Below are positions 27,547-36,356 of a DNA stretch of 64,000 nt, one piece after another. Position numbers and translations under genes: made by a program. The DNA comes from Rhodobacteraceae bacterium F11138 (GTDB lineage Bacteria > Pseudomonadota > Alphaproteobacteria > Rhodobacterales > Rhodobacteraceae), in the NCBI GenBank assembly GCA_016521575.1, contig JAEKDP010000008.1, positions 1-64,000 of the forward strand. The letters are read 5' to 3'. Position 1 is the stretch's first letter. Each line of letters begins with the position of its first letter. The notes under the pieces are model-generated. The model was not told where the DNA came from and did not search any database. It saw nothing but the letters and a program-made list of their open reading frames with translations.

Positions 27547-29911
27547 TGACGCCCGTGATGCGGCGCTCGACCTCCGCACGATGATGCCGGACTGGTATGC
27601 GCGCGAGACCCGCCTCGCGCATATGCTGCCCTATGTGAGCCTCGTTGACGACCAGACCGTGCGGACCCGGGTGAACGAACTCTTCCGGTGCATCCGGCTC
27701 GAGGGGATCAACAGCTACACGACCGACGATGCCTATCTCGACAAGGTGACAGCGCTTTTTGCCCGCATCGTCGCGCAGCTTGGGCCGGAATTCAGCTATT
27801 ACGTCCACAAGGTCTCCAAGGCCATCAGACCGGATCTGGACCCGATCCGTGAGGACAGCTTCGCAGGCGAGGTCGACCGGCGCTGGCGCGCGAAACTCGA
27901 GACCAGCGGGCTGCGCGACAAGACGCTGACGCTCACCGTCATTCACCGCCCGCCCCCGAAAAGCCTCCTGCCGTTCCTCAGCCGCAGCGCGCCGGACCGC
28001 CTGAGAGAGGAGACCCGCAAACGCCTGCAGCGCTTGGGCGAGGCCGTGAACGTCTTCCTCTCGGGGCTCGCAGAGCTCAAGCCGCGCCTGCTCTCGGCTG
28101 CATCGGGAGAGCTGGTGGGGTTTCTGGGCGCGCTCAACACGGGCACCGAGTTGCCGCTCTACCCGGCCAACACCTACGGCTTTCTGTCCTTCAACGTCGC
28201 CAATACCCGCGTGACGTTTCACGGCGACTATTTCGAGCTTTCCGAGGGCGTCGTGGGCCACCGCTACGGCAAGAGTTTCACCATCGGGGAATACTCGGAA
28301 GGCACCTCCTGCACCATGTTCGACATGCTGAACCTGCCGGTCGACATGATCGTCACCCATTCCTTCACGCCGATCAATTCGAACCTCATGGCGGGCCGCA
28401 TCAAGCGGCAAAAGCGCCAGATGCAGGCCAGCCAGGATGCGGCCCTCTCCCTCCTGGAAGCCCTCGACATCGCCGCCGATGATCTCGAGGCCAAGCGCCA
28501 AAGCTTCGGCGAGCATCACATGGTCGTGACGCTCTTTTGCGACACGCTGGATGAGCTGCAGACGCTCAGCGCCGAAATCGTGAACGCCGCCGCGACCGAG
28601 GGCGTGAAGATGATCGGCGAACGGGTCGCGGCCAAGGCGCATTACCTCAGCCAGCATCCCGGCAACCAGCCCAAGCGCGTCCGCGCCAGCGCCGTCACCA
28701 ATCGCAACTTCGCGGATTTTGCGGCCCTTCACCGGACACAGCTCGGCAAACCTGCAGCACTTACCCCCTGGGGCCGGGTCGTCACATATTTGCCCACGCC
28801 GGAGCAGAGCGCCTACCGGTTTTCCTATCACGAGCAGGGATCGCCCGACAAAGAACCGACCAGCGGCCATACCCTGATCATGGGGCGGCCCGGGTCCGGC
28901 AAATCGGTGCTGTCAGCCTTTCTGATGACCCAGGCCCGTCGCGCGGGCGCCCGGATCTTCGTCTTCGATTACCGTCTTGGCATGGAGATGGCGGTGCGCG
29001 CCAATGGCGGGCGCTACGCCTCCCTGAACGCCGGCCAGCCCACTGGCCTCAATCCGCTCTGGACCGAGACCGATGCGCGCGGCACCGCCTGGCTCTCGGA
29101 CTGGCTTGCCACCCTGCTCTACCGCGACGACAAGCCGCTCACTCCTGCCCAGACCAATCGCATCCAGGAAGTCGTGCGCCAGAACGCGCAGGCCACAAAC
29201 CCGGCCCTGCGGAACTGGCGGGATTTCGCGTCGCTTTTTGTGTCCACCGATGATGGCGGCGATCTGCACCAGCGCCTGCTCGAGTGGACCGAAGACGGCC
29301 GCTATGGCTGGATCTTCGGGCAGAGCCTCGAGGACACCTTCTCGCTCAAGGGCGATGTCGTGGGCTTTGATCTGACGGGCATTCTCGACAGCGAGGCCGA
29401 CAAGGAGCGGATGGCGGTCCTCTCATATCTCTTCCGCCGGGTCGAGCGCGAGATCGAGGATCGCCGCCCCACCATCATCGTGATCGACGAGGCCTGGAAG
29501 GCGCTCGACAACGCGTATTTCGCCGAGCGGCTGTCGAACTGGCTGGTCACCGCACGCAAGCAGAACACCGTCGCGGTGATGATGACGCAATATGCCAGCC
29601 AGCTTGAGCGCACCCGGACCGGCAAGACCATCGTCGAGGCGGTGCCGACGCAGATCCTGCTGCCCAATATCCGCGCGCAGCCTGCGGATTACGCCATGCT
29701 GAACCTCACGGAGAAGGAGCTCGACGTCCTTCTCAACACGGGCAGCGACAGTCGGCTTGCGCTGATCCGCGATGACCAGGGCTCGATCGTCGTCGATGCC
29801 GATCTGAGCGCGCTTGGACCCAATCTCACCATCCTTGGCGGCATGGAAAAGGGCGAAGCGCTTGTCGGCTCCGATTACCGCGACCGCCCAGATTTTTGGA
29901 GGCTATCATGA
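27536..29911 (+). CDS. virB4: VirB4-type secretion ATPase
   Basis: This 791-residue T4SS ATPase carries Walker A GRPGSGKS near residue 455 and Walker B IIVIDEAWKAL near 645. Later motifs include TARKQNTVAVMMTQ. It has the CagE/TrbE/VirB N-terminal domain before the motor. ATG 27536 follows GGGGA; an ATG at 27521 is possible. It powers pilus assembly and substrate transfer at the inner membrane. Confidence 0.95.
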   Translation: MPRDDARDAALDLRTMMPDWYARETRLAHMLPYVSLVDDQTVRTRVNELFRCIRLEGINSYTTDDAYLDKVTALFARIVAQLGPEFSYYVHKVSKAIRPDLDPIREDSFAGEVDRRWRAKLETSGLRDKTLTLTVIHRPPPKSLLPFLSRSAPDRLREETRKRLQRLGEAVNVFLSGLAELKPRLLSAASGELVGFLGALNTGTELPLYPANTYGFLSFNVANTRVTFHGDYFELSEGVVGHRYGKSFTIGEYSEGTSCTMFDMLNLPVDMIVTHSFTPINSNLMAGRIKRQKRQMQASQDAALSLLEALDIAADDLEAKRQSFGEHHMVVTLFCDTLDELQTLSAEIVNAAATEGVKMIGERVAAKAHYLSQHPGNQPKRVRASAVTNRNFADFAALHRTQLGKPAALTPWGRVVTYLPTPEQSAYRFSYHEQGSPDKEPTSGHTLIMGRPGSGKSVLSAFLMTQARRAGARIFVFDYRLGMEMAVRANGGRYASLNAGQPTGLNPLWTETDARGTAWLSDWLATLLYRDDKPLTPAQTNRIQEVVRQNAQATNPALRNWRDFASLFVSTDDGGDLHQRLLEWTEDGRYGWIFGQSLEDTFSLKGDVVGFDLTGILDSEADKERMAVLSYLFRRVEREIEDRRPTIIVIDEAWKALDNAYFAERLSNWLVTARKQNTVAVMMTQYASQLERTRTGKTIVEAVPTQILLPNIRAQPADYAMLNLTEKELDVLLNTGSDSRLALIRDDQGSIVVDADLSALGPNLTILGGMEKGEALVGSDYRDRPDFWRLS

Positions 29912-30075
29912 TCCGTATTCTTGTCGCTTTGGCTGCGCTCGGCGCACTGGCCTCCTGCACCCAGTACCGGGAGCCGCAGGCGAACTGCTTCACATTCCTT
30001 GCGTCCACAGCACCTGTCGCGCCTGATTGTGACTTCACGCCCCTTGGCACCCCGGAGAGCGACATTGAAGTCTAG
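29908..30075 (+). CDS. VirB7-like small lipoprotein
   Basis: A 55-residue product overlaps virB4 by 4 nt (ATGA). MIRILVALAALGALASC is a lipoprotein signal with lipobox LASC and the acylated Cys at residue 17. Two further Cys (27 and 41) follow in the mature part. Size, lipidation and operon position match the outer-membrane lipoprotein VirB7, which stabilises VirB9. The assignment is positional, as sequence conservation in this family is low. Confidence 0.8.
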   Translation: MIRILVALAALGALASCTQYREPQANCFTFLASTAPVAPDCDFTPLGTPESDIEV

Positions 30076-31219
30076 CCTGCCTCATATCCTGGCGTTTTGC
30101 CTGCTGCCCGGTCTCGCCTTGTCTCAAGGCGTGCCGACCAATGACAGTGGGCTGACCGCGCGTGACATCGTCGAGACCGGCGATCGCGAGGCAGACTTGG
30201 CTGTTCAGGCCGACAAGCTTGCAGCGCGCGAACTGATTGCCGAGATCGAACGGGAGCAGCTGGAAACCCTGCAACGCATCCTCGATGCCCAGACCAGCTT
30301 CGGCGGTCAAGGACTGCCGGCGATGGTCTCGGGGCTGGAAAGCGGCAGCGGGGATCCGGCCCGGTCAGTCGAGGCGGTCTATGGCAATGCCGACATCGAC
30401 CCCAATCCCGGCGGTGCGCAGATGTTCGGCGACGCCGCCGAGAACATCGAGCAGCTCATCATCCGCGTCGCCCAGGAAACCAGCGGCTTTGCGGGAGTTG
30501 GCCGCGCAGAGCTCTCACCCGTCCAGTGGCGCGCGTTGCTGCAAGCGCTCATCTGGCAGGAAAGCCGTTTCACCATTGGGGCCCGCTCACCCGTCGGTGC
30601 CTTCGGCCTCAGCCAGATCATGCCCGGCACCGCCAGCGATCTCGGCATCAACCCGGAATACTACGACAGCCCCTACCTGCAGGTGCATGGCGGCGCACGC
30701 TATCTCGCAACGCAACTGAACACCTTCGATGGCAACATCATCAACGCTCTCGCGGCCTATAACGCCGGGCCGGGTCGGGTTTTCGAGTATGGCGGCGTAC
30801 CCCCCTTCCGAGAGACCCAGCACTACGTCCAGGTTATCCCGGAGCGCTACAATCTCTATCTGAGCCGTATCGGCGGGATCGATGCGCTTGGCACAATCGA
30901 TCCGGCGCTTCTCGCCAATGCCAACCTCTCGCTCACGGGTCATGGGGCGGCTTTCTATGGCAACAACTCGCCCGCCGCGATCCGACAGGCCGCCCTGCGC
31001 ATCCAAGACATCGTCGAACGGATTTCCGAAACCGAGGACGCGCAGGAGAGCGTCGCGCTCAACACCTATGCCCGCGCCGAACTCGTGCGCCTCGTCGCTG
31101 CCCGCATCCGGCTTCAGGCAGCACGCACCCGCGTCCTCTCTGCCGAGGAACTAGCCCAAGCCAGCGCCCGAATGGCCGAAGGCGCGTTCATGGATTTCAC
31201 GATCAGGGAGATTGAATGA
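30065..31219 (+). CDS. second lytic transglycosylase of the T4SS operon
   Basis: The 384-residue protein has a signal peptide (HILAFCLLPGLALS), a helical N-terminal region (about 30-130) and an SLT domain. The catalytic Glu is in LIWQESRFTIGA, followed by GAFGLSQIMPGTASDLGI and [14 protein letters not shown] helical tail of about 110 residues follows. The TTG 30065 start, 9 nt after GGAGAG, overlaps the lipoprotein gene by 11 nt. It duplicates the enzymatic role of the virB1 product but is longer. The extra tail may tie it to the channel. Confidence 0.88.
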   Translation: MKSSLPHILAFCLLPGLALSQGVPTNDSGLTARDIVETGDREADLAVQADKLAARELIAEIEREQLETLQRILDAQTSFGGQGLPAMVSGLESGSGDPARSVEAVYGNADIDPNPGGAQMFGDAAENIEQLIIRVAQETSGFAGVGRAELSPVQWRALLQALIWQESRFTIGARSPVGAFGLSQIMPGTASDLGINPEYYDSPYLQVHGGARYLATQLNTFDGNIINALAAYNAGPGRVFEYGGVPPFRETQHYVQVIPERYNLYLSRIGGIDALGTIDPALLANANLSLTGHGAAFYGNNSPAAIRQAALRIQDIVERISETEDAQESVALNTYARAELVRLVAARIRLQAARTRVLSAEELAQASARMAEGAFMDFTIREIE

Positions 31220-32028
31220 TGAGACTTTTGCTCGTGAGGACGGCCTTGGCCACGACACTTGGGATCGGTCTGCATCTTGGCGCCCTATCCCCTGCCCTCG
31301 CGCAAGGCGTGCCTGTCGTCGACACCCAGAACATCGCGCAAAACATCCAGCAGCTCCGGCAGATGATCGAGGACGAGATTCTGCAAAACGAGCAGCTGAC
31401 GCAGCTCCGCGAACAGCTTGCCACGCTCACGGACCAACTCGCGGAGCTGCAAAGAACCTATGATGCGCTCACCCGCCTTGCCGAACTGCCGGATATCATC
31501 CGCACGGAAATGGAAGATGAATTGAACGGTCTGCTCGACCAAGAATTTGGCGACATCCTTGCGACGATTGAGGCGATCAAGACGGGGGATTTCTCCGGCC
31601 TGTCCGGTTCTGGCGCAGGCGAGATCGAAACCCAGATGGACCGGGTGCTGGCTGATCTCGGATTTGACGACGACACTCTCTCCGAGATGGCCACGAGCGG
31701 CAATCCCGGGGCCAACCGCGTGGCGACGCAGGCCACCACCGGTGCCCTTGTCTCGGCGGCGGCCCAGAACAGCTATGAGGATGCCGGCCAATCGCTCGAG
31801 CGGGTCGACCGCCTTGTCGGACTCATCGACGACATGGACGAACTAAAGGAAAGCATCGATCTCAACACGCGCGTAACCGCGGAGCTCGCCATTGCACTGG
31901 TCGCCATGTGGCAACTCGAAGCCATCCAGACCGTGGGCGATGGCACGGGCGGCGTGATCGATGCCGCCACCATCGCCGAAGAGCAGCGCTTCATGGATTT
32001 CACCTTGCCAGACCTCCGGGCAGACTGA
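31216..32028 (+). CDS. virB5: VirB5/TrbJ-like periplasmic protein
   Basis: The 270-residue protein has a signal peptide (cleavage near SPALA-QG) and long coiled-coil helices (QNIQQLRQMIEDEILQNEQ and further). It occupies the VirB5 position before virB8. VirB5/TrbJ proteins cap the pilus tip and mediate recipient contact. It overlaps the preceding gene by 4 nt. The family call rests on architecture and position. Confidence 0.8.
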   Translation: MMRLLLVRTALATTLGIGLHLGALSPALAQGVPVVDTQNIAQNIQQLRQMIEDEILQNEQLTQLREQLATLTDQLAELQRTYDALTRLAELPDIIRTEMEDELNGLLDQEFGDILATIEAIKTGDFSGLSGSGAGEIETQMDRVLADLGFDDDTLSEMATSGNPGANRVATQATTGALVSAAAQNSYEDAGQSLERVDRLVGLIDDMDELKESIDLNTRVTAELAIALVAMWQLEAIQTVGDGTGGVIDAATIAEEQRFMDFTLPDLRAD

Positions 32029-32045
32029 TCGTGGGGGCATGACGG

Positions 32046-32699
32046 GTGGCGACTGAACAAGAAATCATCGAGGAAGAACTGGTCTATGGCGCCCTGCGCC
32101 GTGAACGGCTTTGGCAGCGTCTTGGCCTGATAGGCCTTGTCTTCGGCATCATCGGCTGTCTGAGCGCGGCAGCTGTCTCGATCCTCGATGTCGACCCGCC
32201 CCCCGTCGTTGTCCCCTATGATCCCGCCACCGGCTTTGCCCTGCCCGAGGCGTCCGTTGGGGCCACATCCGTTACCGCCAACCAGGCGATCATCGAGGCG
32301 GAGGTCTTCCGCTATGTGACCGACCGGGAGGTCTACAATCAGCTCGATAACGATCTGCGCATCCGCAGCGTTCTGCGCCGCTCGGACGGGGCCGCCGAGA
32401 GCGGGCTGCGCCAGATCTGGAACAGCGCAAATGAAAACTATCCGCCGACCGTCTATGGCCCCAATGCCCGGCTCGACGTGGAAATTCTCAGCATCAACCG
32501 GATCGGCACCAACCGCGCCACGGTGCGCCTGCGCAAGCGTCTGACGTCCATTAACGGCACCCAGACCGGCCTCTTCACTGCGACGCTTCTCTTCGAGTTC
32601 CGCCCGGAGACCCGCCGCTCCATCGATGAGGTCTGGACCAATCCATTCGGCTTCACCGTCCTCGAATATTCCATCCGCTCCGACAGATTGGAGAACTGA
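32046..32699 (+). CDS. virB8: VirB8-type inner-membrane core protein
   Basis: The 217-residue protein has a short cytoplasmic N-terminus, one membrane segment (IGLVFGIIGCLSAAAVSIL) and a periplasmic NTF2-like domain. That domain has YVTDREVYNQLDND and a C-terminal strand ending NPFGFTVLEYSIRSD. The start is GTG 32046. It is a nucleating scaffold between the inner-membrane complex and the VirB9-VirB10 core. Confidence 0.93.
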   Translation: MATEQEIIEEELVYGALRRERLWQRLGLIGLVFGIIGCLSAAAVSILDVDPPPVVVPYDPATGFALPEASVGATSVTANQAIIEAEVFRYVTDREVYNQLDNDLRIRSVLRRSDGAAESGLRQIWNSANENYPPTVYGPNARLDVEILSINRIGTNRATVRLRKRLTSINGTQTGLFTATLLFEFRPETRRSIDEVWTNPFGFTVLEYSIRSDRLEN

Positions 32700-32701
32700 C
32701 G

Positions 32702-33397
32702 TTGTTGTTTATAAGATCGCTTATTTTTGTCATTGCCCTGTTGCCCGGCCTCGCCTCTGCCGAAGCCATCCCGCGTGGCGGTCCCAACGACAGCCGGGTG
32801 CGCTTGGCCACCTACCAGGAGGGTCAGGTCTACCGTCTCAGCGTGTCGCTCACCCATGTGACCACCATCGAGTTCGGCGAGGGCGAAAGCATCCGCTCGA
32901 TCATCGCGGGCGACACCGAGGGCTTCGAGATCGACGGCGTCCCGGGCGGTCAGGCCTTCGCGATCAAGCCTGTGGCGCGCGGGGTGCATACCAATGTGAC
33001 AGTCTATACGAACCGCCGGAGCTACTACTTCAACGTCCAGGAGGTCCGCAGCCCAACCTTCTACGTGGTGCAGTTCCGCTATCCGGAGGACGATGCGCGC
33101 CCGACTCGGGCCATCGCCGCCCAAGCGCCGAACTACAATTACGGCGCCAGCGCGCGGACCGAGTTCACGCCAACGCGCATCTGGGATGACGGGACGTTCA
33201 CGTATTTCGCGTTTCCAAGAAACGTGCCTGTGCCCGCGATCTTCCGCTACGCGGGCGGCCGTGAACGCACGGTCAACACGCAAACCCCTGAAGACGGCGT
33301 GATCCGCGTCAGCGGCGTGAACCGCCAATGGGTCCTGCGACTTGGCGAAGAGGTGGTCTGCATCGAGGCGGTCCCGCCCGCGGAGGCCGCCTCATGA
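32702..33397 (+). CDS. virB9: VirB9-type outer-membrane core protein
   Basis: The 231-residue protein has a signal peptide (LFIRSLIFVIALLPGLASA), an N-terminal beta domain beginning DSRVRLATYQEGQVYRLSVS and a C-terminal domain with IWDDGTFTYFAFPRNVPVPA, the VirB9/CagX signature. It starts with TTG 32702 after TTGGAG and overlaps virB10. With VirB7 and VirB10 it forms the outer-membrane core complex. Confidence 0.94.
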   Translation: MLFIRSLIFVIALLPGLASAEAIPRGGPNDSRVRLATYQEGQVYRLSVSLTHVTTIEFGEGESIRSIIAGDTEGFEIDGVPGGQAFAIKPVARGVHTNVTVYTNRRSYYFNVQEVRSPTFYVVQFRYPEDDARPTRAIAAQAPNYNYGASARTEFTPTRIWDDGTFTYFAFPRNVPVPAIFRYAGGRERTVNTQTPEDGVIRVSGVNRQWVLRLGEEVVCIEAVPPAEAAS

Positions 33398-34773
33398 GCG
33401 ATACCGAGAACACCGAGCTGGAAAAACGCCTCGCCGCCCTAGAGAAAGGCAGTGCCCGCACCCCCACGGCGGCGCAGCGCCGGTCGCCCTTTCTTGCACT
33501 GATCGTGGTCCTCGTCATCGGCGCGGGTGGTGCCCTGCTTTATCTCCTCTCACAGCCCGACGAAGAGGAAGCCTTGCCGACGGCCACCCCGGACGTCTTC
33601 CAAAATGAGGGGGACGGCTTTGGCGCCATCGAAACCCTGCCGCCGCCTGAGCCCGAAGTGGTTTTGGTTGCGCCTGAACCGGCGGAACCGAACGCCGAGC
33701 TTCTGGCGCAGATCACCGCCCTGCAGGCTCAGATCGAAGAGTTGCGCAACGCGCCCGAACCCGTCGTCGAGGAAGACACGGCTGCCGCCGAAGCCATCGA
33801 TGCGCTGACTGCGCAAATCGCGGCGCTGCAAGCGGCCTCAGAATCCGCGCAACAGCAGTTTCGCGATGAACTCACGGCGCGCGATCGCGAGCTGGAACAA
33901 CTCCGCATGGACCTCGAACTTGCACAGCTCGAGGCCAACCGCCCCCTCCCCGCACCAATTGGTCCCTCGGAGGACGAGTTGCGCGCGCGGGAAGAAGAAC
34001 GGCTGCGCCGCGAGGAAGAAGCACGACGGCTCGCGGAACTTGAACGCCGCGCTGCTGAGGAACGTGCGTTTCAGGAGCGCCGCGTCACCTCGCCCACCAT
34101 CGCTTTTGGTGGCACCTCTGGTGCGAATGAAACGGCTCTCACCGAACGCACCTTTGGCGAGGTGACAGATTTCGTGCTGAACGGTGCGCTGCCCTCGACG
34201 GTGACGCAAGCCGAGGTGATCGCCAATCCCTCCAACACCATCATCCAGGGCACTATGATCCAGGCCGTCATGGAAACCGCCCTCGACAGCTCCCTGCCCG
34301 GCCAGACCCGGGCCGTTGTTTCCGAGGATGTCTACAGCGTCGATGGCGCGCGCCTCTTGATCCCCCGCGGATCCCGTCTCATCGGGCGCTACCGCGCCGG
34401 CGTCGATATCGCGCAGCGCCGCGTCACGATTGCCTGGGACCGGATCATCCTGCCCGCGGGCCAAACCGTCCAGATCAGTTCATTCGGGGGTGATGAACTG
34501 GGCCGTTCTGGCGTCACGGGTTTCGTGGACACACGCTTCGATGAGCGCTTTGGCTCGGCAGCGTTGATTTCGCTGATCTCCGCAGCACCCAGTGCCGCCG
34601 CCTCCGAGGTTCAGGATGAGACTGCCGCCGACGCTCTCGAAGACGTGGGCGATGATCTGGCAGATGCCACGGACAGCGTCATTGGTGATTACCTCTCCAT
34701 CGGCCCCGTCATCTATGTCGACCAAGGCGCACGCGTCACGGTCATGGTCGATCGCGATCTGGAGATCTTCTGA
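33394..34773 (+). CDS. virB10: VirB10-type core protein
   Basis: The 459-residue protein has a cytoplasmic tail, one membrane segment (LALIVVLVIGAGGALLYLL), a long Glu/Ala/Gln-rich coiled periplasmic linker (about 60-225) and the TrbI/VirB10 beta-barrel domain. That domain has PSNTIIQGTMIQAVMETAL, DGARLLIPRGSRLIG and GVTGFVDTRFDERFG. It spans both membranes as the channel's structural core and energy sensor. Its start overlaps the virB9 stop. Confidence 0.95.
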   Translation: MSDTENTELEKRLAALEKGSARTPTAAQRRSPFLALIVVLVIGAGGALLYLLSQPDEEEALPTATPDVFQNEGDGFGAIETLPPPEPEVVLVAPEPAEPNAELLAQITALQAQIEELRNAPEPVVEEDTAAAEAIDALTAQIAALQAASESAQQQFRDELTARDRELEQLRMDLELAQLEANRPLPAPIGPSEDELRAREEERLRREEEARRLAELERRAAEERAFQERRVTSPTIAFGGTSGANETALTERTFGEVTDFVLNGALPSTVTQAEVIANPSNTIIQGTMIQAVMETALDSSLPGQTRAVVSEDVYSVDGARLLIPRGSRLIGRYRAGVDIAQRRVTIAWDRIILPAGQTVQISSFGGDELGRSGVTGFVDTRFDERFGSAALISLISAAPSAAASEVQDETAADALEDVGDDLADATDSVIGDYLSIGPVIYVDQGARVTVMVDRDLEIF

Positions 34774-34777
34774 GCCC

Positions 34778-35764
34778 ATGTCGCTGAGCTATCTCGAAAC
34801 CTCGCTCGACCGGATCGACGCCGCCGCTCGCGACGATGTCATCGAGATCTGCATCAACCCTGATGGCACCTGCTGGGGCGAATTCCAGGGCGATCACTTC
34901 ATGCGCGCGCTGGACCAGAGGCTGACCGGCGTTCAGGTCAGGGACCTCGGCAACCAGATCGCCTCATCGGCCAATACCACGATGAGCAAGGACCGCCCCA
35001 TCGTGTCGGTTTCGATCACCTACAAGGGGCGCCCGATCCGCGCACAGGTCATCACCCCGCCCGCCGTGCTCTCGGCCATGTCGATCAGCCTGCGGTTCTT
35101 CTCAAGCCTGCCACTCGAGGGCATTGCGCTCGATTTCCTCTACGGAAAAGAGCGCAAGCTCGAAGACCTACGCGTCGAAAAAAAGCGCGCCTTACGTGCC
35201 GTGGTGGCCGCGGGTTTGATCGATGATGCGCTGGCCTTCTGCGTCGAGAACAAACTCAACATGATCGTCTCAGGTGGCACCTCCACTGGCAAGACCGTCG
35301 CCGCGCGCAAAATCCTCTCTCATGTGCCATCCGAGGAACGCATCGTAACCATCGAAGAAGCGGCCGAGCTGTCGCCGACCCAGCCAAATGCCGTGACCCT
35401 CATCGCCAATCGCGACGCGGAATTCCAGACCGCCGATGTGCTTCTCACCGCTACGCTGCGCATGCGGCCGGACCGGATCATCCTGGGCGAGGTGCGCGGC
35501 AAGGAGGCCATGACCTTTCTGGAAGCCATCAACACCGGCCATGGCGGGTCCATGACGACACTGCATGCCGAAACCCCGCAACTGGCCGTCCAGCGGCTCG
35601 CGATCGCCGCGCTCAAGACCGAGATCCCGATGACCTATACCGACATGATCCAGTACATCGAGAACTCCATCGACGTGATCATCCAGGCCGGCCGGCATGA
35701 CGGCAAACGCGGCATCACCGAATTCTACCTCCCCGGCGCAACTGAGATTGGAACTTCCTCATGA
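34778..35764 (+). CDS. virB11: VirB11-type secretion ATPase
   Basis: The 328-residue hexameric traffic ATPase has Walker A SGGTSTGKT near residue 165, an Asp/Glu box IVTIEEAAELS, Walker B RPDRIILGEVRG and the His box GHGGSMTTLHAETP. ATG 34778 is 4 nt after virB10. It switches the system between pilus making and DNA transfer. Confidence 0.96.
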   Translation: MSLSYLETSLDRIDAAARDDVIEICINPDGTCWGEFQGDHFMRALDQRLTGVQVRDLGNQIASSANTTMSKDRPIVSVSITYKGRPIRAQVITPPAVLSAMSISLRFFSSLPLEGIALDFLYGKERKLEDLRVEKKRALRAVVAAGLIDDALAFCVENKLNMIVSGGTSTGKTVAARKILSHVPSEERIVTIEEAAELSPTQPNAVTLIANRDAEFQTADVLLTATLRMRPDRIILGEVRGKEAMTFLEAINTGHGGSMTTLHAETPQLAVQRLAIAALKTEIPMTYTDMIQYIENSIDVIIQAGRHDGKRGITEFYLPGATEIGTSS

Positions 35765-35949
35765 AGACCTTTGAATACGATATCCTGTTCTTTGAGGTGA
35801 AAAAACAAAAGGACTACGACGCGATGCGAAGCGCCTTGAATGAGCGCGGCGCGGAGGGGTGGGAAGTCATCACCGCCGAAGCGGGTGACTACGGCTACAC
35901 CACGTTCTTGAAGCGTGAAACTGTTGCGACGAAGGCGGCTTCAGAATGA
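35761..35949 (+). CDS. DUF4177-type small protein
   Basis: The 62-residue protein has the DUF4177 pattern: an aromatic N-terminal strand (FEYDILFF), then LNERGAEGWEVITAE and a terminal strand TTFLKRE. It overlaps virB11 and the next gene by 4 nt on each side, so it is translated within the operon. The biochemical role is unknown. Confidence 0.75.
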   Translation: MKTFEYDILFFEVKKQKDYDAMRSALNERGAEGWEVITAEAGDYGYTTFLKRETVATKAASE

Positions 35950-36350
35950 TGCGGGTCGTTGCAACGGCAGGCCTGCTCGTCGCTCTCTGCCCAACCGCTG
36001 GCGTGGCCGAGCGGAACCTGGTCCCAACGCTCGACAATCAGCCGGATGTCTGCCCAGACCAGCCTCCCGAGCCACAGTGGATGCAAGACATCGATGTACG
36101 CGAGTCCCACAAACGGCTCCTGATCCAACAAATCTATCGGGCGCAGAGTATGCAACGCATCGTTGAAGCCCAAAGCTGTGAATGTCCCACGCGGTATCCA
36201 TCTTGGGCAGCAGCCGAACGCGTATACGTTGAGCGTTTCGCCTCGTCCGAATACTGGGACATCGTGGAAGCGACGTCCCAATACCGGCGCCAAGCAAATG
36301 AGCTTCGACGCAAAGCCATGCCAATCTGCGAAGCCGCTGGAAACTGGTAG
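35946..36350 (+). CDS. exported T4SS-operon protein of unknown function
   Basis: The 134-residue product has a signal peptide (VVATAGLLVALCPTAGVA) and a Cys-containing helical mature part (HKRLLIQQIYRAQSMQRIVE, then CECPTRYPSW). It overlaps the DUF4177 gene by 4 nt and lies 6 nt before virB6. It is probably a periplasmic accessory of the channel. The family is not recognised. Confidence 0.7.
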   Translation: MMRVVATAGLLVALCPTAGVAERNLVPTLDNQPDVCPDQPPEPQWMQDIDVRESHKRLLIQQIYRAQSMQRIVEAQSCECPTRYPSWAAAERVYVERFASSEYWDIVEATSQYRRQANELRRKAMPICEAAGNW

Positions 36351-36356
36351 GGATCC

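Noticed and set aside
27461-28870. Long minus-strand frame opposite virB4 and similar frames across the virB genes
   Set aside because: These are shadows of GC-rich plus-strand genes whose motifs (Walker boxes, SLT, TrbI) are unambiguous.
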